Program-made: the position numbers and the translations under genes
Notes under the pieces: generated by a model
Databases searched by the model: none
The model's input: the letters and a program-made list of their open reading frames with translations, nothing else
Told to the model about the DNA's origin: nothing
Assembly (NCBI GenBank): GCA_035048485.1
Contig: CM068590.1
Span: 13,562,494-13,626,493 of the forward strand
Length of the DNA: 64,000 nt
Direction: 5' to 3'
Source of the DNA: Pteria penguin
Lineage: Eukaryota > Mollusca > Bivalvia > Pterioida > Pteriidae
Part shown: positions 45,531 to 56,399 of the stretch, piece by piece
Layout of the letters: each line of letters opens with the position of its first letter
Position numbering within the stretch: position 1 is the first letter of the stretch

Positions 45531-46736
45531 CTGTTAAAGTGTTACACTTAATACAAATTGTATAATGTCACAATGCTTTTTACGTCAGATACTAAATTGC
45601 TAAAATGGGAAATAACTCTATTATGAAAATACCAAATTGGAACTACATATATCCTGTCCTTTTTATATTCAATCAAACTGTCCATTATAAATTATTATAT
45701 ATCAAATTGGAAAGAAACTTTGAACATCATAGTAAGTTGAAACCTAAAGTGAAAACAAATTTTAAATCTTAATTGAGAGAAAATTTCCATAACACTTGTG
45801 ATTTTGAAAATACAAGCACAAGTAAATATTTACTTTTTCAATTTGAAAGACTTTAAGTATGAATTGTGGGACTATATGTCAGAGGTCCTCTTCTTTCTTT
45901 TTGATTTGCATAATGCTTTACCTGGGTAGCTCTTTATTCTCTTTATTCAAGGGCAATTTATGGCAGGCAATACTTTCTTACTAATGATATATATACCCAC
46001 ACTTTAAGCTTCTGAATATAAACTTAACATTCACATTCAAAGATTGTTAAGCATTTTAGTGATTGTATCTCATGAATTGCAGGTATTCCCCGTAGGCACG
46101 CGTGCTCACTTTTCAATTTCAGAAATAATGCTTTTATATGAAATACATTTATGTGAGGCTATGCTATTTTTTGAAATGCACATCTCAAATTATGCTTTTA
46201 CTAGGAATATATTTATATCGAATTATGGAATATATTGATCATAAATAATGCTAATACATGAAATATATTTATTGAAATTATGTGATGGTATAGCATATAT
46301 ATGCATTATCGATGATAAAATGTATGTGATAATTTTTCACCCTATTCCTGTGACAAAATAGTGACCTAAAATTATAGATTTTATTCGTTTAATAAAAAAA
46401 AATCATACCAAGGTAACGTAATATGTCTGATAAAAAATCCCAATCATATGAAAGCGTTTATTTTTCATAAATACAGTACACCCCAAAATTCACAGTACTG
46501 AAATGTTCAGATAATTAATTTTTGTATACAAGAGGTGTGAAGCATACCAAGGTATTGTCCACATTGTAAAATTCTTCTTGTTATTCTAAAATGTTTTATA
46601 AATATCCGAAGAAAATTCGGACTACATAGCTTGTAATATCAGTTTTGTGATCGTCACCAATGTCTATAAAAATTTGGACATTCCTATATATGATTATGGC
46701 TGATTTAAAATTCACTGTTTAGGTGTTTAGCATTGA
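45531..46736. other. AT-rich DNA, nothing recognised
   Basis: No gene or repeat family recognised on either strand. Confidence 0.5.
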
Positions 46737-46990
46737 ACTGAATATTGTTTAGCCACTCCTCGATTATTTCACGTGGTGACGGCATCTGCCTGATTCATTG
46801 CATACAAATGTAGACGTCTGCAACGGACCTACCCGAAGCAGTGTAGGATCTTTTACGTGACACGCCTACCGTGACCTCAGTTTTTACTGTCTCATTCGAA
46901 AGAGAGATCACCGGTGTGCCCAGGGCGGGAGTCAAACCTGGGACCTCTGGATCACGAGCAGAGTACCTTATCCACTAGGCCACACCGGAT
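46737..46990 (-). mobile_element. tRNA-derived SINE, family 2
   Basis: Reverse-oriented. Reading from 46989: GTGTGGCCTAGTGGATAAGG (A-box region), then GGTTTGACTCC (B box, 46928-46938). The central domain includes GAATGAGACAGTAAAAACTG and CACGTAAAAGATCCTACACT, then GGCAGATGCCGTCAC near the tail. The same structure is at 58674-58920, plus strand. Confidence 0.8.
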
Positions 46991-47383
46991 TTTAAGGTTT
47001 TTATATGCTTTTAACTGAGCCACATCATAATGACCGGTAAGGTGCAAAGGAAATGAGGCAGAGACAGATAAAGTTTTCTATTGATTTTTTTTTTGCCATA
47101 AATTCATTGATTCTTGATGTTGTCGCTATTTAACAGGCAACTTGCGAAAGAGCGTCAGTAAGCGGCATTTATTATTTTTATTGTAACATTTCTAATGTCA
47201 TTATAATTTTGTAGAAGAACTTGTCGAGTCGTATCTACTCTAAACCCACGCAAACATGTTTCTACATCTGATAAATAGTGTTCATAGAAGTATGCTTTAA
47301 AGAAGAAAGGGAGTATGCAATGTATGTAGCTACCTTATTTTGACATTATCAAAATTTAACAGACAGCCTTGAGCCCCTCTCAA
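46991..47383. other. AT-rich DNA, nothing recognised
   Basis: No feature seen. Confidence 0.45.
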
Positions 47384-47439
47384 GTCATGCCGGCGTATGT
47401 CTTTCGGATGAGACAGTAGAATTCGATGTCCCGTGTCAA
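47384..47439 (+). mobile_element. SINE family 2, central-domain relic
   Basis: TCATGCCGGCGTATGTCTTT and CGGATGAGACAGTAGAATTC, then CCCGTGT, match 58733 onward in the intact family-2 SINE. Head and tail are gone. Confidence 0.65.
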
Positions 47440-47544
47440 TCCTTACACTGTTAATTGTAGAAAAACGTGACCACGACGCAGCTTTGTTGTTAAAACGACA
47501 AATTATATCATGGGCACGGCGTAATATATTGTTTTCGGGGAAAG

Positions 47545-47790
47545 TATGGCTATGGGGGAACACTCACTCTACAGCTACAGTTGTAGAGTGAGACTTCCAC
47601 AGGGGGAATCTGCAGTTTTACAGCCAGCCTTCTCGAGGGGAACTCTTCCTCTATAAAGTGAGACTTTCCCCGAGGGATGTCTCTCTACAGTGGGACCGTT
47701 GTTTAGGGGGGGGGGGGGGGGTTCTCACTCTAGAGTAAATCCGCCAAGGGGAAGTCTGCCTATGGGGGAACGCTCACACCATAGTACCGG
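47545..47790. repeat. GC-rich cluster of GGGGGAA and TAGAGTGAG repeats
   Basis: Repeated GGGGGAAC-CTCAC and GTAGAGTGAGAC-like motifs with a G tract (47706-47720). An 8-bp inverted repeat ACTCTACA / TGTAGAGT (47566-47573 and 47582-47589) can form a hairpin. No coding potential is evident. It resembles a decayed low-complexity minisatellite. Confidence 0.5.
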
Positions 47791-48694
47791 TAGTATTGTT
47801 GAAACCAAAATGACCGAAAAGTGAATCAAAGCATAAATCTAACAGAGCTATGCACGAGGGAGATACTTCTTAGTTTTAGAGTGATTTATATAATTTCATG
47901 ACGGAAAATTTGAAGTATATATTTCATGTCAGTACAAAAGCACTGAAAAGAAGACCGTCAATACAGAAGTATTGAAAACTAGACTTATGATGCCCTCGTG
48001 AACTATAAGTCCACCAGCAGTGACACCGGGCTAGTGGTTATAATAAATATAGAACATATATACCTTTTAGTTTTGTGCACTAGATGCGCATTTAGACAAC
48101 TTAGTCTCTTCGGTGATGCTTGTGGCCGAATGATTGGAATTTACGTAAGATAATTATTAGAAGAGCAGTGTTGTAACCAAAATGAAAATCAAATGTGGAA
48201 AATCCCGAGAACACATTCGGTACTCAAATGAGCATATAATTTACATATTGAATTTCACAAAAGGAATAGATTATATTATCTCTATTACTTCCTCATTGAA
48301 TAATCCATTAATTATATCGAATAGTAAGCCAGTCATTTTGTACTTCATTTTTATCTATCTAATTCCTTTTCTGTCAATTGCAGTGAACGTAAATGTACAT
48401 AAAATCCTTTCGCTAAAAATTTGAAAAAAAAAAGAAAAATACTAATTCAATTGTCTATTCAGAACATTGCTTTAAAGACGATATACGATATTTATTCTTG
48501 TTTAAACCTGAATTAACAGAATATGTGTCATTCATAAGGTAAGGATTAAAATAAATAAACATCATGTAACCCAATTCCGAGCTTAAATGCGCTTTGCAAG
48601 AATTTTCGTCTGCAACACTTTTGCTATAAAGAGTAAGAACCCCACCGATATGACCTCGCGCTTGTCAGCGAGGTCATGTTTATAGAAGAAAAAA
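47791..48694. other. AT-rich DNA, mostly unassigned
   Basis: No gene recognised. The stretch 48070-48140 (GCACTAGATGCGCATTTAGA, then GGTGATGCTTGTGGCC) has the look of a dispersed bivalve repeat, from general resemblance only. Confidence 0.4.
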
Positions 48695-50490
48695 GAAAAA
48701 AGAGGAGTTACTGGCTCAGTTATGTGGCAGAAGTCAACATGGAGCTATACAATACATGAATATAAAAAATATACTAGAACATATAACACATTACAAAATA
48801 TTTGATTGTAGTGCAATTACGATACCGACTTAGGACTAAATGACAAAAGCCAAACAAATGGTGTGGTTAACCGGTGTACGGGCCCACCTTCCCACTCACC
48901 GTAACAGCAGTACAATCAAAGGACGTACATTTAAAAATTTATAAATAATCATCCATATAAAGAACAAGGGTCAACAGGTATCTCATATTCAGAGGTCATA
49001 AAAATATAAACACGTAAGGTATTGTAAAACACATAATGATATAAAAATATATGCGACATCAACATGATAAACCGTGCTCTGCCAGTCTGAAAGCGAGCTA
49101 ATACCCTAGATCTATAGGAGTCCCGACTAACAGTCAGAGGGGACGAGGTTCAGGACCATGTCTCCTCTGAAAGAGGTTTGGACAAGGCCCGTCTTATAGT
49201 CCCCACCGCCCTGTTAGTCAGCGTGCAACGTTCAAGTAAAAGTCGGGGCAGGCGTGGTGTAGTGGTTAAGCGCTTGGCTTGCGGCGCCGACGATCCGGGT
49301 TCGATTCCCGGGTTGCGCCACTATGTTTAAGAGGTTGGTAACCTCCTGCTTCCATGTCGCGATATAACTGAAATAATGTTGAAAGCGACGTAAAACACCA
49401 ATCAACCTTCAAGTAAAAGTCTGCATAAGGCTGTAGAGGGGCCAAATACAAAACCTATAGTCTTTTTTTGATGATCTCAATGTCATATTGTCTATTTAGA
49501 AGACGTTTGACATTTTTATTACATGATAAAATAATGTTGTCGGAGCATTTTACTTTCCTTAGTTTATATTCGAGATCACCGTAAAAATTAAGATGGGAAA
49601 TTCCATTGGATACATAGTGTTGAAAAGAAATATTTCCAAATTTAGATAGAAGTTCTGAATAAGATCTGAAGAATGTACCGAATGTTTTTCTTAGCTTGTG
49701 ATATCTGTAACCCTGAGTTAAAAGTTTAGTAGCAATTTGTAAATTTCGTTTATGAAAGTCCAAAACATCGGTGCAGCCTCTGACAAATCGAACTTATTGA
49801 GATATATAGATACCATATGATCTGAGTCGAGGGACATCGCCATCCAAGTAAGGGAAATTTACGATAGGAAATCCGTTTATCATAAATACTAGTATATATT
49901 AGGTGGTTGATAATTTTGATGTTCACATCTAAGAAAGGTGTAGATTTATCTCAAGTATTAGTTTTAGTCAAGGTGAGCTCTGGTGGATACATTTCTGTTA
50001 TACATTGTTCGAATTCAGGGTTGTCGATAACCAAAATATCATCCAGATATCTGCAAGTATTATTAAATTTGTCAATGAGGTCGAAACGTTTTGATTTTTG
50101 AATATAAGCCATAAAAACCCTCTCATAACAATAAAGAAATAAATCTGCTATCAGAGGCGTGCAGTTAGTACCCATAGGAATCCCAACTATTTGTTGATAT
50201 ATCTCGCCATCAAATTGGACAAAAAATATTATGCATGAGAAAATCTAATGCTTTACATAATTCCTTGCAAGTCCAGTATTTATATGAAGTATATTGTTTG
50301 TTGGAAAAGAATCCGGAGTTACTGGAAGTACATATGTAAGTTTTAGATTCTCTGTGAAAACACTATTATGTAAGAGACAGCAACTTGCTTTTAATCAAAT
50401 CATGAGGCAGAGATGTATAAAGTGTAGAAAAATCAAATGTAGAAATTTGAGTCGCTTTGAAATTTAGTGAAAGAAGTTTGTCTATTACTT
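48695..50490 (-). pseudogene. RT retroelement family A, copy 3, with nested SINE
   Basis: Read from 50490 to 48695. It is 5'-truncated inside the RT (at the KLLSLNFKATQISTFDFSTL region) and shares the 3' end GAAAAAAGAGGAG (plus-strand reading) with copy 2. Blocks MGTNCTPLIADLFLYCYER, RYLDDILVIDNP and the C-terminal region are recognisable. It is split at 49245-49407 by a family-1 SINE. The TGA at 49951-49953 and TAA at 50366-50368 correspond to the stops in copy 2. One extra A near 50226 shifts the frame between them, and there is further damage near 49790-49890. Confidence 0.85.
49245..49407 (+). mobile_element. tRNA-derived SINE, family 1, nested in RT copy 3
   Basis: A box TGGTGTAGTGG at 49255-49265 and B box GGTTCGATTCC at 49298-49308. 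The tail ends CACCAATCAACC. A perfect 14-bp target duplication TTCAAGTAAAAGTC flanks it at 49231-49244 and 49408-49421. It therefore inserted after the RT copy. Confidence 0.95.
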
Positions 50491-51399
50491 AAATCTAGGA
50501 CTAATGTCAACGTAATCGCGAAATTGGTCATATATTTTGTACTGATAGTATTGTACCGATAACTAAAGTATCTTCATCATGCAGTGCTTTTATTTCAAGT
50601 GCTATTCTTGACATAGACTAGTACCTTGCGAGATATAATGGGAAGATAAGAATGCGTAAGTACAATCAGATAAATTATCGTTTGAATAAGAATGGTGGTG
50701 TTTCCTTATCAAATGCGATGTAAGACACAAATCTGTGCTAGGAGTTTAAAGTTAGTACACGATATAAGTGTATCGGGGTCAAGCTCTCCCAAATTCCATT
50801 TTTCAAAGCACGACACATACTTTCAATATGTATCCTAAAATTATCGTTTTCAGTAGTTAAGCAGTTTTTACGCTATTCATTAGAATCAAACCAGTATGTT
50901 TGGGATTTCCAACTTCTTAGAGGAGAATGGTAAGTAGTAATAAGCATGATTCCATGTCACAGCTTCCGAGAAATAATCATAGAAGTAAAGTTTCAACAAC
51001 ATCTGGTCCCTTTGACGATAAGAGCGATAAATCTTACTTTTCAAACTTAACACCAGATTTGGTGGATTAAAATTTCTACTGATTTACCTTGACTAATAAA
51101 AACTACTGTATAGTCGTTAGCCACAACACTGATCTACTTTCCTCTTACAAAAATGTTTTGGTTGTATTTGGGAGTTTGTCAGTTACACAGCTTGGCATTA
51201 CTAGATGATTGTAGTTTTTTTTATAACTCGAGGATTTTGCGTATATAATCATGGAGTAGTTTGAACGAGTTATAACAATTTCAAAATCTAGTTTCCTATT
51301 TGTTAATTTTATTTGATCTACTGTCTTATGATGAAGACACAAATTTAAAATGATATTAATTAATCCCTCTTTTCAGCTAAGTTCCTCAAAGTTATAAGG
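50491..51399. other. AT-rich DNA, nothing recognised
   Basis: No gene, RNA or known repeat recognised. Confidence 0.5.
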
Positions 51400-51600
51400 G
51401 TTGCAGGTAGCGCAGTCGGTAGCGCGCTCGCTTCTCACCAATGTGGGTTCGATTCCCGGTCTGGTACGTGAGATGGTGAGGCTGTCACCAACCTGGATTC
51501 GTGGGTTTTCTCCGGGTACTCCGGTTTCCTCCCACACAAACGACACCCTTACGCCAAGATCCTTGCCAACGAGCAAGATTTCTATATTAAGTTGTTAACT
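51400..51600 (+). mobile_element. tRNA-derived SINE, family 3
   Basis: A box TAGCGCAGTCGG (51408-51419) and B box GGTTCGATTCC (51446-51456), then a central domain containing GTGGGTTTTCTCCGGGTACT and CCGGTTTCCTCCCACA. That central domain is familiar from SINEs of many metazoans (name not assigned here). The 3' boundary is approximate. Confidence 0.8.
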
Positions 51601-52284
51601 TGTTTCTTCATCGTTGTAAACTAAAGTTTAAATTTTTAAAGTTAAAATGTAATGCGGCACTTGAAATCACTTTAGAAAACATAAATAAAGTCAAAGTGTA
51701 AGACGATATGATGACATTTTGACCTCGACTGATTAGTGTTTACCTTTGTTTCTAATTTTAATGTTGAGATAACTCCCTAGACCGCGTCAGAATTTTATGC
51801 TTATTTTCCTGTGTAAAACCATTTACATATTCGATATAATCCGAATGAGAATATACTGATAACAACACTTAGTTATGATTTAATCTTTATGCATGTAAAT
51901 ACAATTCATTTTGTGATGAATTCTAATATTGGAAATATTATTGTATCACACTATATAAAATGTGGTAATATATATACATCTGCATGCATGTATTTATGCA
52001 AATTAAAGGCTGTATTCATATACCGAAAACATAAAGTATCCATGTGAATTTTAATTATTTGTCTATAAGTTATATAACAAGATTTCATAATACTCTGCAA
52101 GTAATGGGAACTAGTGGGTATTGTTTTTGAACAAAAACACATGTCTTCCCTTCCTTCCTTATGAATGTATTTCAGAATGGGCCAGTAGAAGTGGAAGAAA
52201 GATTTTAAAACATTATACGAATATAATCTAAGATACCGTTACTCTGTAGAAATGAATGTACAGTAAAACATGCTTATCACGAAG
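51601..52284. other. AT-rich DNA, nothing recognised
   Basis: No feature recognised. Confidence 0.5.
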
Positions 52285-52945
52285 TGCCAGGGACAACCAA
52301 TTTTTATGTCGTGCACCTTGCCTCACTGTCACCTTTCTATGTCCAAGTTTCAAGTTCTTACTTCAAAGGATATTCAAGTTACGGCCTGGAGAATTTTCTT
52401 TTATATTTGACCTTGGGACTCTAAATGTAGGTCAAGGTAAAAAATAAAAAAAAAAACTGTTATGCCCTGCACCTTGCCTTACTGTCACCTCACCTTTCTA
52501 TGTTCCATGTTTCAAGTTCTTACCTCAAAGGGTATTCAAGTTACGGCCTGGACAAATTGTTCTTCAAATTTGACCTTGAGTTTGTAAATGTACGTCAAGG
52601 TCAAAAATTTTTATGCCGTGCACTTGCGTCACTGTCACCTTTCTATGTTCCAAGTTTCAAGTTCTTATCTCAAAGGGCATTCAAGTTACGGCCTGAAGAA
52701 ATTGTTTTTAAAATTTGACCTTGAGATTGTATATGTATGTCAAGGTCAAAAATGTTTATTCCGTGCACTTGCCTTAGTGTCACCTTTTTATGTTCCAAGT
52801 TTCAATATCCTACCTGGATGGGTATTCTACTTACGGCCTGGACGAATTGGGTTTTTTTTTTAATTTCACCTTGAGTTTGTAAATGTAGGTGAAGATCAAA
52901 AATTTTTTATGCTGTGCAGTTTCTCACTGTCACCTATCTGGGTTT
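52285..52945 (+). repeat. About 145-bp tandem repeat, four to five diverged copies
   Basis: The marker TCACCTTTCTATGT recurs at 52329, 52490, 52635, 52780 and (diverged) 52930, spacings 161, 145, 145 and 150. Each unit holds TTCAAGTTACGGCCTG, a TGACCTTGAG and, in the better copies, TCAAGGTCA (52595-52603 and 52740-52748). Plus-strand open frames are repeat translations. Confidence 0.9.
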
Positions 52946-53048
52946 CTATCCTGTGCAATCCACTGTTTATCTTGGATTTTTCAGACTTTTATTTTGTATA
53001 TTACACTCTGAGGAAACTTATGATGAGTGATACAGATAGTTATCTACA

Positions 53049-53333
53049 ATGTGTCTGACATTAGTGAGTCCAGAAGGACGAATATTATTCAGACCAGAAG
53101 GTATGGCGCTGATGAATCGGATTATTTATTCTGAGTTGGAGATATATCTTAATAATGATGTTCACTACGATGATTTTGCGACTGATAATCAATCAGATGA
53201 TTCGCATGATGATGATAATAAATCCAAGTCCAGAGAGAGATTCGACTCCACTGTCGGGGCGGCATACATACGAAATTACGTGTACATACATATAGCTCGT
53301 GTAGGGCAGCACTTCCCGTCGTATGGTCTCTAA
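53049..53333 (+). CDS. Unsupported 94-codon open frame
   Basis: An ATG-to-stop frame with an acidic middle (DDFATDNQSDDSHDDDNKSK). I recognise no family, the region has no neighbouring exons, and there is no promoter evidence. It is listed because it is not explained by an obvious repeat. Chance is at least as likely. Confidence 0.12.
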   Translation: MCLTLVSPEGRILFRPEGMALMNRIIYSELEIYLNNDVHYDDFATDNQSDDSHDDDNKSKSRERFDSTVGAAYIRNYVYIHIARVGQHFPSYGL

Positions 53334-53679
53334 AGGAGCGTTGTGTATGCGATAATATAGAAAATGCTTCTAAGCAGTAAGGCAACGATGGCTGTTTGTG
53401 CTACGAAGGGGAAGTCGGGATTTACGATAATCGCAATCAAGTGTAGGTCTGAAATTATTCTATTTCCCAATGTACATTTATACCAAGAGTCCCCCTGGAC
53501 TCAAAATCAAAATCTAAATCATAAAAAAATTCGACCAAATATCTACACAGAGTTGATTGACATTCATTTTAATCTTGCGTTACAGTCAGTCGTTGGAAAT
53601 GATCACTGAAGTTCAAGTTTTGGATGCAGTCAATGGGTACAAATTAGAATTTAAACAAGATCCTTAAAACGATAAAACT

Positions 53680-54225
53680 TAAGACATCTGACAACACAAA
53701 AGATACACTGAAAAAAAGAAATTACAAAAATATTCGATTGTGCTGCAGGTAAATTACCGACTTGGACGGTCAATAAAAGTAACGAACGTAATTTAATTGG
53801 TGTGGTTAACGGATTTACGGGCGCCCACTTTCCCACTCACTACATAAGCAGCACAATCAAAGCTCACACATTTAAAAATTTATCAAAAAATCTTCCATAT
53901 AGAGAACAAGTATCAACACGATTCTTAACGAGAGGTAATTATTTTTTTATTTCACTCGAAAAGATTATAGAATAATATGTTGCTATCAAAAATATGAAAA
54001 TATGTAAGGCGACATCAACATAAGTAAACCGTGCTCTTCCCGTCTGTAAGCCGTGCTATGATCCTTAATCAATAGGAGTCCTGACTAATAGTCAGAGGGG
54101 ACGAGGATCAGGACTAGTCTTTTCTGAAAAGGTTTGGACAAGGCCCGTCATAGATTCTCTACCGCCCTATTAGTCACCGTGCAACGCTCAAGCAAAAGTC
54201 TGCAATGGGTTGTAGAGGGACAAGA
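53680..54225 (-). mobile_element. RT retroelement family A, 3'-tail-only relic (copy 4)
   Basis: Diverged match to the untranslated 3' tail of copies 2 and 3: GACTTGGACGGTCAATAAAA, GGTGTGGTTAACGGATTTAC, GCCGTGCTATGATCC, AGTCCTGACTAATAGTCAGA and AAGGTTTGGACAAGGCCCGT. RT coding sequence is absent. Confidence 0.8.
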
Positions 54226-54960
54226 ACTATGAACTACAACCATATCTTTTCCTACAAAAACGGCGAATAATGATGATCACAGAAAAAGAAATCTAGAAAT
54301 TATTAGACAAGAGGGCAGTGGAATTGGTGGAATTCAGATATTAAGAAATATTTTCACTTGTGCAAAGAAGAACGGAAGTCTAAGGCCGATTCGCAACATA
54401 TAGGATCTGAATTTTCCAATATCATCATTTCAAAATGAAGGATTTACTTGTAGTCAAAAATCTTACCCAAAAAGGAGATTTTATGGTCAAAGTGGATTGA
54501 AATATATTTATGTTAGTGTAACGATTCACAAAATTCACGGGAAATACAGAAAAGATTTTTAAATTACAATACCTTTTTCAATATACACATGCAGTGTTTT
54601 ATAACTGAAATCATGACCTCTCTGTTTGGCCTCTTAATTTGAGATTCACTCATCTATACATTAAGCCTTTTTCTAAAAGGGTTTCCATAGCAGAGGATGC
54701 CATCCTTGATCCGTGCTGTAGGCCTAGCATGAAAATGTAGTACATTTATTTGTAAAGTTAAATCAATTGAAACCAGAAAGCTAATCATCTTCAAGTTGTT
54801 TTGATAATTTTTCTCACTCATGTTAGCCCTTGTCTCATTGAGAATGGATGTATCATCAGATGCTATTAGGGTCCTTAAAGCACTATATAGATATTCAAAT
54901 CATCCAACGGGAAGTACATATTATTATATAAACAACATATTAGTTTAGAAAATTTCTATT
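54226..54960. other. AT-rich DNA, nothing recognised
   Basis: No coding sequence recognised. It may contain worn Penelope-like remains, given the motif at 54968. Confidence 0.4.
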
Positions 54961-54967
54961 TCCTTCA

Positions 54968-54994
54968 CTTGATAAAGGCCAGGAAGCCGAAATG
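54968..54994 (+). ncRNA. Degenerate hammerhead-like / Penelope tail motif
   Basis: CTTGATAAAGGCC-AGGAA-GCC-GAAATG resembles the CTGANGA, GGC..GCC, GAAA arrangement at 44927-44970, with changes in the first box. Taken as a relic of a second Penelope-like 3' end. Confidence 0.3.
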
Positions 54995-55952
54995 TTTTGA
55001 AAAAGAGTGTTTTTTTGTCCTTAAACAGTTTCCCCTTTATTGTTCATCTGTTGCTGCGTACAGTTTCAAACTGTCATCCAGGTTGTGCATCATATGTTAA
55101 TGAAGTGTTTTAAAATCCATCACATGCTTCCTGTACAAGAGCTTATAGTACACAGCTAGATTAGAAATCTGATGATGAAAGAAAAATCGAATTTTGTTGA
55201 CGAAAGATGTTCAAATATGTAAGTAGACGTAACGGCAGTCGCACATTGGAACCTGAAACTCAGTGTTTAAAAGGTCCCTACAAATGTCAATGTGAACATC
55301 TGTATCATTGCATTGGTCATCTTATACTCCCTTCTCATAATGATCTGATATATAGTTCTCCAGGATCTCAACTTGGACATCCTCACTACAATGACACTAT
55401 GAGCATGCGCTTTGAACAAAATACTTAAATACATTAGATTCGTAAGGCTATAAAAATCAAATCTAGATCTTCCGTATTGTCTGTTCACTGTTATTAATTG
55501 GGGTTATCATCGATCTGTCCGCTAGTCATAAACAGCCTGTCAGTTCAATTCATATATTTGCATATAAAATTTTCAACATTAACAAGAAAAAAATTCCTTC
55601 TTTAAAATCAACACATACCTGTTTGTCTATTAGTCAATATTCTAGGGAACTATCTAGCACAGACCCTAGACATACCTAAGCTTTTCAAAAAAGTTGATTT
55701 AACATCCCATACATTTATATGAACTTCTGTTTGTATCGCAGAGGTTTCGTCTTTTGTCTCACATGACAAGAGTTTGCACAATATCAACGTTTTCGTCTGC
55801 GGTAGCAAGACCGTTCTTCATCTTCATTGCTCCCCCACCCTTTTTTAAAATTCAGCAACCAATATTTTAACAGTACTAACCCTTCAACTTTCAATAGCGA
55901 ATTTCATGTTTAATAAAAAGGGGTTGTAATACTTCTCTCTCTCTCTCTCTAC

Positions 55953-55983
<31 letters not shown>

Positions 55984-56353
55984 ACACACAGTTCAATATA
56001 ATTTAATAATGTGTATTTCTCATTTATTGTATCAATTTGATATCGGGCCGATAATTTTTCGGATCCATAACTTTTTTATCATATCTCGTTTAGCAATACC
56101 GTTACTACCTCATATGACTACCAGATTTACCAGCTCATATAATGTTATGGCATCGGGGCGACAGTTAACAGTCAGCATGGGATGCCAATATTTCCATGGT
56201 GCCTGATCCAAACTCGGGTTTTATTCAAAGGGTCTGTGATAACCCTATGTCTCTCATTTGTCTAGTATATAATCTTCTTTATTGACTACAAATCGCTAAC
56301 CGAAAGCTTGACTTACTATTGTAGTTTATGCTTCAGCTGCATGTATTTTAGTA
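54995..56353. other. Intergenic DNA with microsatellites
   Basis: No gene recognised. (CT)n near 55933-55951 runs into a C tract and (CA)n to about 55990. Confidence 0.5.
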
Positions 56354-56359
56354 TTTATT
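56354..56359 (-). terminator. Candidate poly(A) signal for the C4-like gene
   Basis: AATAAA on the minus strand, about 40 bases past the stop codon at 56400-56402. Position fits a short 3' UTR. Another AATAAA lies further on, at 56278-56283, so the choice is uncertain. Confidence 0.4.
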
Positions 56360-56399
56360 TGCCGTCTGCATTATTAGACATATTTCTTAATGACACTGT

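Noticed and set aside
49245..49320. tRNA gene (also at 949, 4947, 51400 and 58674)
   Set aside because: A and B boxes are good, but the sequences are SINE heads continuing into conserved bodies and flanked by target duplications.
55207..55428. 73-codon plus-strand frame
   Set aside because: No family recognised, opposite-strand frame of equal length, and no splice or promoter support.
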